Assembly (NCBI GenBank): GCA_947447315.1
Contig: CANFJD010000190.1
Coordinates: 1 to 5,531, forward strand
DNA length: 5,531 nucleotides
Reading direction: 5' to 3'
Source: Fimbriimonadaceae bacterium
GTDB lineage: Bacteria > Armatimonadota > Fimbriimonadia > Fimbriimonadales > Fimbriimonadaceae
The position numbers and the translations under genes are program-made. Positions 1 to 5,112 of the stretch are shown here, piece by piece (position 1 is the first letter of the stretch; the number at the start of each line of letters is the position of its first letter). A model generated the notes under the pieces. It had not been told where the DNA came from, did not search any database, and saw only the letters and a list, made by a program, of their open reading frames with translations.

Positions 1-1
1 G

Positions 2-466
2 GCTAAGTTCGATGAGATTGCCACCGAAGCCACCGCGAAGTTCCGCGAGAACAGCAAGGTTGCCAAGCACGTGGTGCTGAAGGGTGAATCGGTTACCTAC
101 GTTCACCACGACAAGACCAAGGGTGCGGTCGTTACGGTTGACGGAGATGCCTCCGATGCCGTGCGAAAGGTTGCCATCCAGATCGTTGCCTTCCCGCCGG
201 AAGTTCTGACGAAGGAAGAGCTGCCGCAGGAGAAGCTGGAAGCCGAGTTGAAGATCGAAACCGAGCGCGCGATTCAGGAAGGGAAACCGGAAAACATCGC
301 CAAGAATATCGCTCAGGGACGAATCAACAAGGAATTCATCAAGCGCGTGGTATTGCTGGAGCAGCCGTTCTACGCAGATGCCAGCAAGACTGTCACGCAG
401 TTCTTGAGCGAAGAAGCCAAGGGCAGTACGATCACGGGGTTTGCTTACCTTGCCGTCGGCGCGTAA
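2..466 (+). CDS. tsf: Elongation factor Ts, C-terminal part (5'-truncated by window edge)
   Basis: EF-Ts is the cytoplasmic guanine-nucleotide exchange factor that displaces GDP from EF-Tu during translation elongation. An open frame enters from the window edge at base 2 with no start needed, so the GTG codons at 71 and 74 are internal valines. The visible 154 residues match the core of the family from memory: an early segment reading AKFRENSKVAKHVVLKGE, then a strand-turn-strand region, the motif QIVAFPPEVL, a helical insert with the recognisable EGKPENIAKNIAQGRINKEF block, then LLEQPFYADASKTV and a terminal TGFAYLAVG strand. The C-terminal extension of E. coli EF-Ts that follows the equivalent of this last strand is absent, so this is a shorter bacterial form. 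The gene usually follows rpsB, which would lie to the left of the window. It ends in TAA and is followed by a strong palindrome, so it is probably last in its unit. Identification is from recognised sequence, not a search. Confidence 0.93.
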   Translation, partial: AKFDEIATEATAKFRENSKVAKHVVLKGESVTYVHHDKTKGAVVTVDGDASDAVRKVAIQIVAFPPEVLTKEELPQEKLEAELKIETERAIQEGKPENIAKNIAQGRINKEFIKRVVLLEQPFYADASKTVTQFLSEEAKGSTITGFAYLAVGA

Positions 467-488
467 GCGAAAAGATCAACTGGCGAAG

Positions 489-518
489 GGGGCGCGGACT
501 GCATGCAGTCCGCGCCCC
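489..518 (+). terminator. Perfect 30-nt palindrome after tsf, probable terminator
   Basis: Bases 489-503 are exactly complementary to 504-518, giving a 15-bp, mostly GC stem centred on GCATGC (a CATG tetraloop in practice). It starts 22 nt after the tsf stop codon. The downstream tract is only moderately T-rich (CTGTTTGTGG), so as a Rho-independent terminator it is imperfect. The position between tsf and an unrelated aminopeptidase gene favours a terminator. A perfectly symmetric 30-mer could also be a protein-binding operator for the gene at 553. Confidence 0.65.
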
Positions 519-538
519 GGCTGTTTGTGGCTTGCCGG

Positions 539-544
539 TATGCT
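539..544 (+). promoter_or_regulatory. Candidate -10 element (TATGCT), leaderless-type, for the M42 peptidase
   Basis: TATGCT fits TANNNT and ends 8 nt before the ATG at 553. It lies between the tsf hairpin and the peptidase gene, and no Shine-Dalgarno sequence is visible before the ATG. Transcription would start at or within a few bases of the start codon. No recognisable -35 box lies 16-18 nt upstream, so this is weak on its own and gains support mainly from the same arrangement at 4560, 4635 and 5113. Confidence 0.3.
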
Positions 545-552
545 CAAACGGC

Positions 553-1593
553 ATGAACATTGAGCTGTTGCGTGAGCTTGTGGAAGCCCACGGTGCCCCT
601 GGGGCGGAGCAAGATCTCCGCGAGATTGTCCGCCGCGAACTGTCGCCGTTTGGCGAAGTGAAGACCGACGCCATGGGTAGCGTCATTGCCGTTAAGAAGG
701 GAACGGGCGGCAAGAAGGTCATGATCGCCGCTCACATCGATGAAATCGGCTTCGTGGTGAAGCACATAGATAAGGACGGATTTATTCGCATTGCCGCGCT
801 GGGTGGTTGGGATCCTCGCCAAATGAATAGCCAGCGGGTGCGGGTTCGCACCAAGAACGGACTACTCCCGGGCGTACTCATGCACGGTACGAAGCCCGCT
901 CACTTGCTAAGTGATTCTGAGAAGGCGTCGGGTCAGAAGCTTGACGACTTCTTTGTTGATACCGGTCTCAGCGGTGACGCCGTTCGAGAGCAGGTGGAAG
1001 TTGGCGATACGGTCACGATGTACCGACCGATGGAGCAGATCGGCAGCCTGATTTCGAGTAAGGCAATGGATGACCGGGTGGGAGTGTTCGTAATGATCGA
1101 GGCGATCAAGAAGATGGGTGCTCATTCCGCGGATATTTATGCCGTTGCTACCACCCAAGAGGAGATTGGTCTCCGTGGTGCGGCCGCGGCGGGTGCCGCC
1201 ATCGCCCCCGACGTCGTGATTGCGCTCGATATTACTTTGGCCAACGACATTCCCGGCGTGCCGGAGTCGGAATCGATCACCAAGCTGGGCAAGGGAACCG
1301 CGATTAAGGTGCTGGATAGCAGTCTCATCTGCCACCCCAAGATCGTGAGCCACTTCCGCGAGATCGCCAAGCGCGATGGAATTCCGCACCAGATCGAGGT
1401 TCTCACCCGGGGTGGAACCGATGCCGGTGGCGTTCAGCGGTTGCACGGTGGTATCCCGGCGTTTACGCTTAGCATTCCCACCCGCTACGTCCACACGGTT
1501 AACGAGAGCGTGCACGAAGCCGACGTTCAGGCCAGCATCGATATCCTGGCCAAGTACCTGGAAGAAGTCGGCGAAGCCGACTATTCGTTCTAA
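553..1593 (+). CDS. M42 family metallo-aminopeptidase (FrvX/TET-type)
   Basis: M42 enzymes are cytosolic co-catalytic di-metal aminopeptidases that usually assemble into tetrahedral dodecamers and trim peptides released by the proteasome or other proteases. Some relatives are glutamyl aminopeptidases or deblocking enzymes. The 346-residue product is of normal family length. Visible active-site elements are AHIDE (His61 metal ligand, Asp63), KAMDDR (bridging Asp at 173 or 174), QEE (Glu203 general base, Glu204 metal ligand), ALD (Asp226) and RYVHT (His314). Their spacing agrees with characterised TET peptidases. The PDZ-like dimerisation insert lies roughly between residues 65 and 160. There is no signal peptide. 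A TTG seven codons upstream at 532 is open, but ATG at 553 gives the typical family N-terminus MNIELLRELVEA and is preferred. No Shine-Dalgarno site is seen. The gene is monocistronic and converges with the SDR gene with a 4-nt overlap. Substrate preference cannot be read from the sequence. Confidence 0.93.
   Translation: MNIELLRELVEAHGAPGAEQDLREIVRRELSPFGEVKTDAMGSVIAVKKGTGGKKVMIAAHIDEIGFVVKHIDKDGFIRIAALGGWDPRQMNSQRVRVRTKNGLLPGVLMHGTKPAHLLSDSEKASGQKLDDFFVDTGLSGDAVREQVEVGDTVTMYRPMEQIGSLISSKAMDDRVGVFVMIEAIKKMGAHSADIYAVATTQEEIGLRGAAAAGAAIAPDVVIALDITLANDIPGVPESESITKLGKGTAIKVLDSSLICHPKIVSHFREIAKRDGIPHQIEVLTRGGTDAGGVQRLHGGIPAFTLSIPTRYVHTVNESVHEADVQASIDILAKYLEEVGEADYSF
1566..1582 (-). terminator. 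Hairpin with pyrimidine tail after the SDR gene, candidate terminator
   Basis: Read on the minus strand, AGTCGGC and GCCGACT form a perfect 7-bp stem closed by a three-base loop, starting 7 nt beyond the SDR stop codon and followed by a pyrimidine tract (TCTTCC). It lies inside the last codons of the M42 peptidase gene on the other strand. The position suits 3'-end formation for the minus-strand operon, but the stem is short and the tail is not a true U-run. Confidence 0.35.
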
Positions 1594-2315
1594 CCGCGCA
1601 TATCGAATCCACCGTCAACCGTGACGGTGGATCCGGTTATGAATCGGCTTTGATCGGACAGCAGAAAAACAATCGCGTCGGCGACATCGTTGGGTTGACC
1701 GATGCGCCCAAGGGGGAAGGACTTGGCTACTTCCTCACGTCCGAGCTCCGTTAGGGAGGAATCGGCCATATCAGTTTCCGTCCAGCCCGGGGCTACGCAG
1801 TTCACGCGGATGCTGGGCGCCAACTCTTTTGCCATTGATCGCATGAACATGATCTGCGCGCCTTTCGCGGTGGCGTAGGCACTGTATACGCTGGACCCGC
1901 GTTGACCGGCCGTGCTGGAGATTAAGACAATGCTGCCGGCGTTCAGGGTGTTCAGCGAATGTTTGATGGCCAAAAAGCTGCTGGTCACGTTTGCCGCCAG
2001 CACCCGGTTCCAGAAATCCAGGGTCATTTCACGAATCGGGGCGGGCTCGAAGACTCCGGCGGATATGACTAAGCCGTCCAGTGGGCCCGCCTTGGCAAAA
2101 GCAGCCACCATCTCGAGCTCGTCGGTGGCATCGGCCTTGATGGCGTGACCGTTTACTTCGCAGAGCTCAATTTGCTCTACCACCGATTGGGCGGCGGCCG
2201 AATTACTGCGGTAAGTGATCACCACATCGGCACCTTCCTCCGCGCACCGGATGGCGGTCGCGGCACCGATGCCGCGACTCCCGCCGACGATCATAATCCG
2301 CCGGCCTTCTAACAC
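1590..2315 (-). CDS. Short-chain dehydrogenase/reductase (SDR, FabG-like)
   Basis: This is a 241-residue classical SDR, a cytoplasmic NAD(P)-dependent oxidoreductase. The Rossmann motif is GGSRGIG at residues 11-17. The cofactor-specificity loop TYRSNS (34-39) carries an Arg, which is usual in NADP-preferring FabG-type enzymes. The catalytic tetrad is Asn109, Ser134, Tyr147 and Lys151 (YATAK). The C-terminal part has the family's conserved RVNCVAPGWTETDM and TVDGGFDMRG. The usual NNAG after strand 4 reads ISAG at 84-87, a tolerated variant. Similarity to FabG is in the fold and does not show a role in fatty-acid synthesis; no acyl-carrier or other fab genes are nearby. The start is GTG at 2315, sharing its G with the TAG stop of the PhyH gene; ATG at 2294 would cut into the first strand of the Rossmann fold. 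It is last in the probable S10-PhyH-SDR operon, so a substrate linked to the oxygenase product is plausible but unproven. Confidence 0.92.
   Translation of the reverse strand: MLEGRRIMIVGGSRGIGAATAIRCAEEGADVVITYRSNSAAAQSVVEQIELCEVNGHAIKADATDELEMVAAFAKAGPLDGLVISAGVFEPAPIREMTLDFWNRVLAANVTSSFLAIKHSLNTLNAGSIVLISSTAGQRGSSVYSAYATAKGAQIMFMRSMAKELAPSIRVNCVAPGWTETDMADSSLTELGREEVAKSFPLGRIGQPNDVADAIVFLLSDQSRFITGSTVTVDGGFDMRG
1607..1632 (+). terminator. Perfect 11-bp stem, 4-nt loop, 3' of the M42 peptidase gene
   Basis: ATCCACCGTCA at 1607-1617 is exactly complementary to TGACGGTGGAT at 1622-1632, leaving the loop ACCG. It begins 13 nt after the peptidase stop codon and would fold at the 3' end of that transcript. 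There is no T-run after it, so it may act as a Rho-dependent or transcript-stabilising 3' hairpin rather than an intrinsic terminator. On the minus strand the same bases encode the conserved C-terminal STVTVDGG of the SDR, whose alternating valine, threonine and glycine codons could create the symmetry by chance. Confidence 0.35.
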
Positions 2316-3097
2316 TAGCCGTACGCCCCTTCCGGATGCTTTCCGAGCAGCCGCAACTGCCGGTCATTCGCGGTAGCCAGGAATTCTTGATTGAACGAGA
2401 AGGGCCAGGGGGAGAAGCGGTTGGAGATGGTTCTGTGCGAGTAGTGGTTCTGAATCAGATACCGGACTCGCTCTGAAGTGTTGCGGCTACCGGTATGCCA
2501 CAGTTCACTGCGGAAGAACAGCATGTCGCCCGCTTGACAGAGCACGGGTTCAAGCTTTTGGCCCTTCCATGTCAGCTCGGGATCTTTGCCCCAGCCGGGG
2601 TTAGTACCCGACTTGTGGCTGCCCGGGATGACATAGGTGGGCGCTAAGGTTTCGTCGAGGTCGTCTAGGTAGAAATGGGCCGTACAGAGGTAGATGGGGT
2701 ATTTCGTGCGGTCGCTGGCAATATCTTCGGTGACGGTTACAAGATGGTGATCGATGTGGGGCGACCAGCCGTTATGTCCAGGATGGCTTTTCCAAGCCGT
2801 CTGACCGATGATGTGGCACTGTTCACCCATCGTGGCTTCGGCTAGATCCACCACACCCGGACGATCAAGCAGGTCGAAGAAGAAGCGATCGCGATTAAAG
2901 ACGCACTTGTAGTGTTCGGTCATCCCCATGTGGTCGAAACCGAACGGTTTCAGATGGTCTATCGCCGCCCGGGCGGCCAGAACCTCGTCGGGAGAGAGTA
3001 CGCCGGGCACGAGGGCGAAACCATCTTCGTGCATGGCTTCGGTCATACCGGCGACGTCGTCAATCGAAAACGTTTTTTGTAAGTAGGTGAACCCCAT
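2315..3097 (-). CDS. Phytanoyl-CoA dioxygenase (PhyH) family Fe(II)/2-oxoglutarate oxygenase
   Basis: PhyH enzymes use non-haem Fe(II), O2 and 2-oxoglutarate to hydroxylate, or sometimes halogenate or desaturate, small molecules. Known members act on phytanoyl-CoA, ectoine or natural-product intermediates. The 260-residue product has the typical N-terminal helix and EDGFALVPGVLSPDEV strand at 24-39. It has an intact iron triad: His114 and Asp116 in SPHIDHH, and His201 in LWHTGSRN. Arg212, eleven residues after the distal His, is placed to bind the 2-oxoglutarate carboxylate as in PhyH and EctD. The YVIPGSHKSG motif at 155-164 is also a family hallmark. An active oxygenase is therefore expected. 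There is no signal peptide, so it is probably cytoplasmic. The ATG at 3097 lies 20 nt after the S10 peptidase gene, and the stop overlaps the SDR start by one base. No acyl-CoA or ectoine genes are nearby, so the substrate is unknown. Confidence 0.9.
   Translation of the reverse strand: MGFTYLQKTFSIDDVAGMTEAMHEDGFALVPGVLSPDEVLAARAAIDHLKPFGFDHMGMTEHYKCVFNRDRFFFDLLDRPGVVDLAEATMGEQCHIIGQTAWKSHPGHNGWSPHIDHHLVTVTEDIASDRTKYPIYLCTAHFYLDDLDETLAPTYVIPGSHKSGTNPGWGKDPELTWKGQKLEPVLCQAGDMLFFRSELWHTGSRNTSERVRYLIQNHYSHRTISNRFSPWPFSFNQEFLATANDRQLRLLGKHPEGAYG
2326..2333 (-). promoter_or_regulatory. SD-like site (GGAAGGGG) for the SDR gene
   Basis: On the minus strand GGAAGGGG ends 10 nt before the GTG start at 2315 and lies in the last codons of the PhyH gene. 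It is the only purine-rich, anti-SD-like sequence found before any start in the window. It supports the GTG start and suggests SD-assisted or coupled re-initiation after the overlapping TAG stop. Confidence 0.5.
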
Positions 3098-3117
3098 TGT
3101 TTCGCCCGCTATGTTAC

Positions 3118-4560
3118 TCAGCCTCGGCAGGAAGCGTAGAACGCCGAGATGTCTTTCTTAAGTTTTTGTCGGCAGGCAGTATCGATGTACATCATGTGGC
3201 CCGCCGGGTAGTAGCCGTAGCTGAGCCGTGACAACTGATTGGGACCCAGATCACTGTGGTTTACCGAGTACAGCGTTGCCGAGAAGTTGCAGGCGAAATC
3301 GTAATAACCCATGGCGAAAAACACCTTGAAATACGGATTCTGAGTGAGTACTTGCCGCAAATTCTCGCTGGTATCCGGATAGCCCTCTTCGGTGTTGTTG
3401 TCCCACCCGTCGGCGGTGTCGTTAAAGATTCGATAGCGATCCTCGGTTTGGTAGTTCAATTCGGTTCGAACGTAATGCATCCAAGTGCTGAACATCGGAG
3501 CCGTAATGGCGACATCGCTGGGGTCGAATTCGGGACCGTTGGCAGCGGAGGTCGAGTCGGACCCGGTCAAGCGACCGTCGTAGCGTCCGATGATGACGTT
3601 TTCGTCCCGCATCAGCTCTTTAAAGAATCGGAACTCGGGAATGCGAAGGTTAGATCCGAGGATGTACTTCGGAGATAGTCCGATGTACTCGCTCATTCGG
3701 TTGGCAATCTTGGATTTTTCGCTCTCCGTGAGAGCGGAACCTTTCTGGAGTGCCTGAGCGTAATCGCCTTCGGCAAAGTCGCGAGCCTCCATGGCTAACT
3801 TGTCTACGGTGAGCGATTGCTTCGATTTGAGGCGATGGTGATATTGCGCCGTGGTCGCCATCGTGGGCAGGAAGGTGATGAAGGGCAGGTCATTGCCGCG
3901 ACCTCCATCGAGCGTTTGGAAATTGTTGCTTCCGCTGATGCTAATTGCCCCGCTCAACGCGACGCCATTTTCCAATAGCCAAGCGGCTAATCCGGCGTTG
4001 CGAATCCCGCCGTAGCTCTCTCCGGACAGGAATACGGGCGACGAGTAACGGTTGTATTTGGCCAGGTAGTTCTTGATGAAGGTGCCAAAGGCGGCGATAT
4101 CACCACGCAGGCTGTAGTACTTCTTGGAAAGGTCCTTTTTGTCTAGCCGACTGTAGCCAGTACCCATGGCGTCAACCATGACCACATCAGTGTCGTCGAG
4201 CCAGGTTTCTTGGTTGTCGACCAGCTTGAAGGGAGGCTTTGGGAATGAACCGTCGTCATTTAGCAGTGTGCGGCGGGGCCCCAGGGTGCCCATGTGAAGC
4301 CAGATAGAGCTGGAGCCGGGGCCACCGTTATAGGCGAACGTGATTGGCCGAGTGCCGAGTGGAACGCCAGGCTTGGTGTAGGCAACGAAAAAAATTCGTC
4401 CCTCGGTATCGCCCTCATCATTTTTCAGCGGAAGTTGACCCGCCGTGGCGGTGTATTCCAACTTCGCCCCGTGGAGTTGCATTGTGTGTTGCGTTACCAC
4501 GGGTTCGGTGGCGTCGGCCATGAAAGATGCAGCGAGGATGTTTAACAGAGGCGCGATCAC
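3118..4560 (-). CDS. Exported S10 family peptidase (serine carboxypeptidase-like)
   Basis: S10 peptidases are alpha/beta-hydrolase serine carboxypeptidases that remove C-terminal residues, typically at acidic pH, outside the cytoplasm. The 480-residue product has the oxyanion-hole motif NGGPGSSS at 78-85, the nucleophile Ser182 in SGESYGG, Asp421 in GYYDF and His455 in AGHMMY, giving the complete Ser-Asp-His triad in family order. The start is GTG at 4560; an in-frame TAG lies five codons upstream, so only a CTG at 4569 could extend it. The first 17 residues (MIAPLLNILAASFMADA) resemble a short secretion signal ending in an A-D-A site, but there is no basic residue in the n-region, which is unusual. 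Starting at ATG 4521 would remove this segment. It is the first gene of a probable operon with the PhyH and SDR genes. Bacterial relatives are mostly uncharacterised; esterase or acyltransferase activity is also possible in this fold. Confidence 0.9.
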   Translation of the reverse strand: MIAPLLNILAASFMADATEPVVTQHTMQLHGAKLEYTATAGQLPLKNDEGDTEGRIFFVAYTKPGVPLGTRPITFAYNGGPGSSSIWLHMGTLGPRRTLLNDDGSFPKPPFKLVDNQETWLDDTDVVMVDAMGTGYSRLDKKDLSKKYYSLRGDIAAFGTFIKNYLAKYNRYSSPVFLSGESYGGIRNAGLAAWLLENGVALSGAISISGSNNFQTLDGGRGNDLPFITFLPTMATTAQYHHRLKSKQSLTVDKLAMEARDFAEGDYAQALQKGSALTESEKSKIANRMSEYIGLSPKYILGSNLRIPEFRFFKELMRDENVIIGRYDGRLTGSDSTSAANGPEFDPSDVAITAPMFSTWMHYVRTELNYQTEDRYRIFNDTADGWDNNTEEGYPDTSENLRQVLTQNPYFKVFFAMGYYDFACNFSATLYSVNHSDLGPNQLSRLSYGYYPAGHMMYIDTACRQKLKKDISAFYASCRG

Positions 4561-4569
4561 GTGGGCCAG

Positions 4570-4575
4570 ATTCTA
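4570..4575 (-). promoter_or_regulatory. Candidate -10 element (TAGAAT) for the S10-PhyH-SDR operon
   Basis: On the minus strand TAGAAT, a good match to TATAAT, ends 9 nt before the GTG at 4560. Transcription starting about seven bases downstream would give an mRNA with a leader of only a few bases or none. No clear -35 box is seen, and no Shine-Dalgarno site precedes the GTG. It lies in the 74-bp divergent intergenic region. Confidence 0.4.
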
Positions 4576-4621
4576 CGCGATTTCTCGGTTTTTCCAGGGT
4601 GGTGCGCATCGTTGATTTCGG

Positions 4622-4627
4622 TAATCT
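4622..4627 (+). promoter_or_regulatory. Candidate -10 element (TAATCT) for the zinc-ribbon membrane protein gene
   Basis: TAATCT ends 7 nt before the ATG at 4635, the spacing expected when transcription starts at the A of the start codon. No convincing SD precedes the ATG, and no -35 hexamer sits 16-18 nt upstream. The element shares the divergent spacer with TAGAAT at 4570-4575 on the other strand. Confidence 0.4.
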
Positions 4628-4634
4628 GAGTCGA

Positions 4635-5084
4635 ATGGAATGCCCTCGCTGCGGAAAAATGAACGAGCCCTCGGCAAAGTTCTGCAGCCGGTGTGGCATT
4701 GAAATGGCGACGGTGCAGCGTCCCAGTGCGCCGACGGAAGCGGACGCCGTCCCCTGTTACCGACACAAGCGGGAACTCACTCGGCTGTCATGCGGGAAGT
4801 GTGGGAAGCCGGTTTGTTTGCGATGCGCCATCAACGGCCCGGCAGGAATTCGTTGTTCCGAGTGCGGAAAGTTGGAAATTCCGTTCAGCTGGTCAGGATA
4901 CGTTTACGGGATCAAACGCAACGTTTCTGGCCTTTTTGGGAAAAGTCCGTACACCATCTACATCGCATTTCTGATCGTCAGCTCGCTGTTCGGCATCACC
5001 AGGAGTTGTTCGATGTCGCAACCGCGTTCCGAAGTTCCAATATCAGTTAAAGAATCCCGCCAATCTCAAGAATCGCGCGACTGA
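4635..5084 (+). CDS. Zinc-ribbon / B-box-like Cys-His protein with one membrane segment, function unknown
   Basis: The 149-residue product has three parts. Residues 3-20 form a zinc ribbon (Cys3, Cys6, Cys17, Cys20; CPRCG and CSRCG knuckles). After a Pro/Ala-rich linker, residues 41-77 hold a second cluster with pattern CxxH-x8-CxxC-x4-CxxC-x9-CxxC (Cys41, His44, Cys53, Cys56, Cys61, Cys64, Cys74, Cys77), enough for two more zinc ions. It resembles the B-box-like finger found before rhomboid or other membrane domains in some bacterial proteins. Residues 105-122 form a single hydrophobic segment, preceded by basic residues (Lys94, Arg95, Lys103), which predicts a cytoplasmic zinc domain. A polar Ser/Glu-rich tail of about 27 residues follows, with no enzymatic domain. 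The start is ATG 4635 because it begins directly at the first zinc knuckle; the open frame upstream overlaps the divergent S10 gene. Zinc binding is inferred from motif; a role as scaffold or regulator is speculation. Confidence 0.85.
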   Translation: MECPRCGKMNEPSAKFCSRCGIEMATVQRPSAPTEADAVPCYRHKRELTRLSCGKCGKPVCLRCAINGPAGIRCSECGKLEIPFSWSGYVYGIKRNVSGLFGKSPYTIYIAFLIVSSLFGITRSCSMSQPRSEVPISVKESRQSQESRD

Positions 5085-5088
5085 TTGC

Positions 5089-5110
5089 ACGCGGGGCGCG
5101 TACAATTTTT
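5089..5110 (+). terminator. Short GC hairpin plus T-run after the zinc-ribbon gene, weak candidate terminator
   Basis: ACGCG at 5089-5093 pairs with CGCGT at 5097-5101 around a GGG loop, and five consecutive T residues follow at 5106-5110. It starts 4 nt after the stop of the zinc-ribbon gene. The 5-bp stem and the four-base gap before the T-run make it weak. It overlaps the candidate -10 of the next gene. Confidence 0.25.
5101..5106 (+). promoter_or_regulatory. Candidate -10 element (TACAAT), leaderless-type, for the 5'-nucleotidase gene
   Basis: TACAAT is a five-of-six match to TATAAT and ends 6 nt before the ATG at 5113, which would place the transcription start at or next to the start codon. 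There is no Shine-Dalgarno sequence. TTGCAC at 5085-5090 resembles a -35 box, but the 10-bp spacing is too short for a normal sigma-70 promoter. Confidence 0.45.
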
Positions 5111-5112
5111 GC

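Noticed and set aside
71..76. Tandem GTG codons as the start of a short 131-residue protein
   Set aside because: The frame is open to the window edge and the residues upstream match EF-Ts, so the gene simply begins outside the window.
532..552. TTG start giving seven extra residues on the M42 peptidase
   Set aside because: The ATG at 553 gives the standard family N-terminus; the extra residues would cover the candidate -10 box.
907..1515. 202-residue open frame on the minus strand inside the M42 peptidase gene
   Set aside because: It lies wholly inside a gene with intact catalytic motifs, its translation has no recognisable domain, and it is explained by the codon bias of the plus-strand gene.
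3256..3678. 140-residue plus-strand open frame opposite the S10 peptidase
   Set aside because: It is antisense to conserved S10 coding sequence, including the region upstream of the catalytic Asp; the product is low-complexity Val/Gly-rich with no family signature.
4527..4634. 36-codon upstream extension of the zinc-ribbon gene
   Set aside because: It would overlap the divergent S10 gene start and both candidate promoters, and it adds residues unlike the zinc ribbon, which begins exactly at the ATG at 4635.
5085..5090. TTGCAC as a -35 box for the nucleotidase promoter
   Set aside because: Only 10 bp separate it from TACAAT, well short of the 16-18 bp needed.
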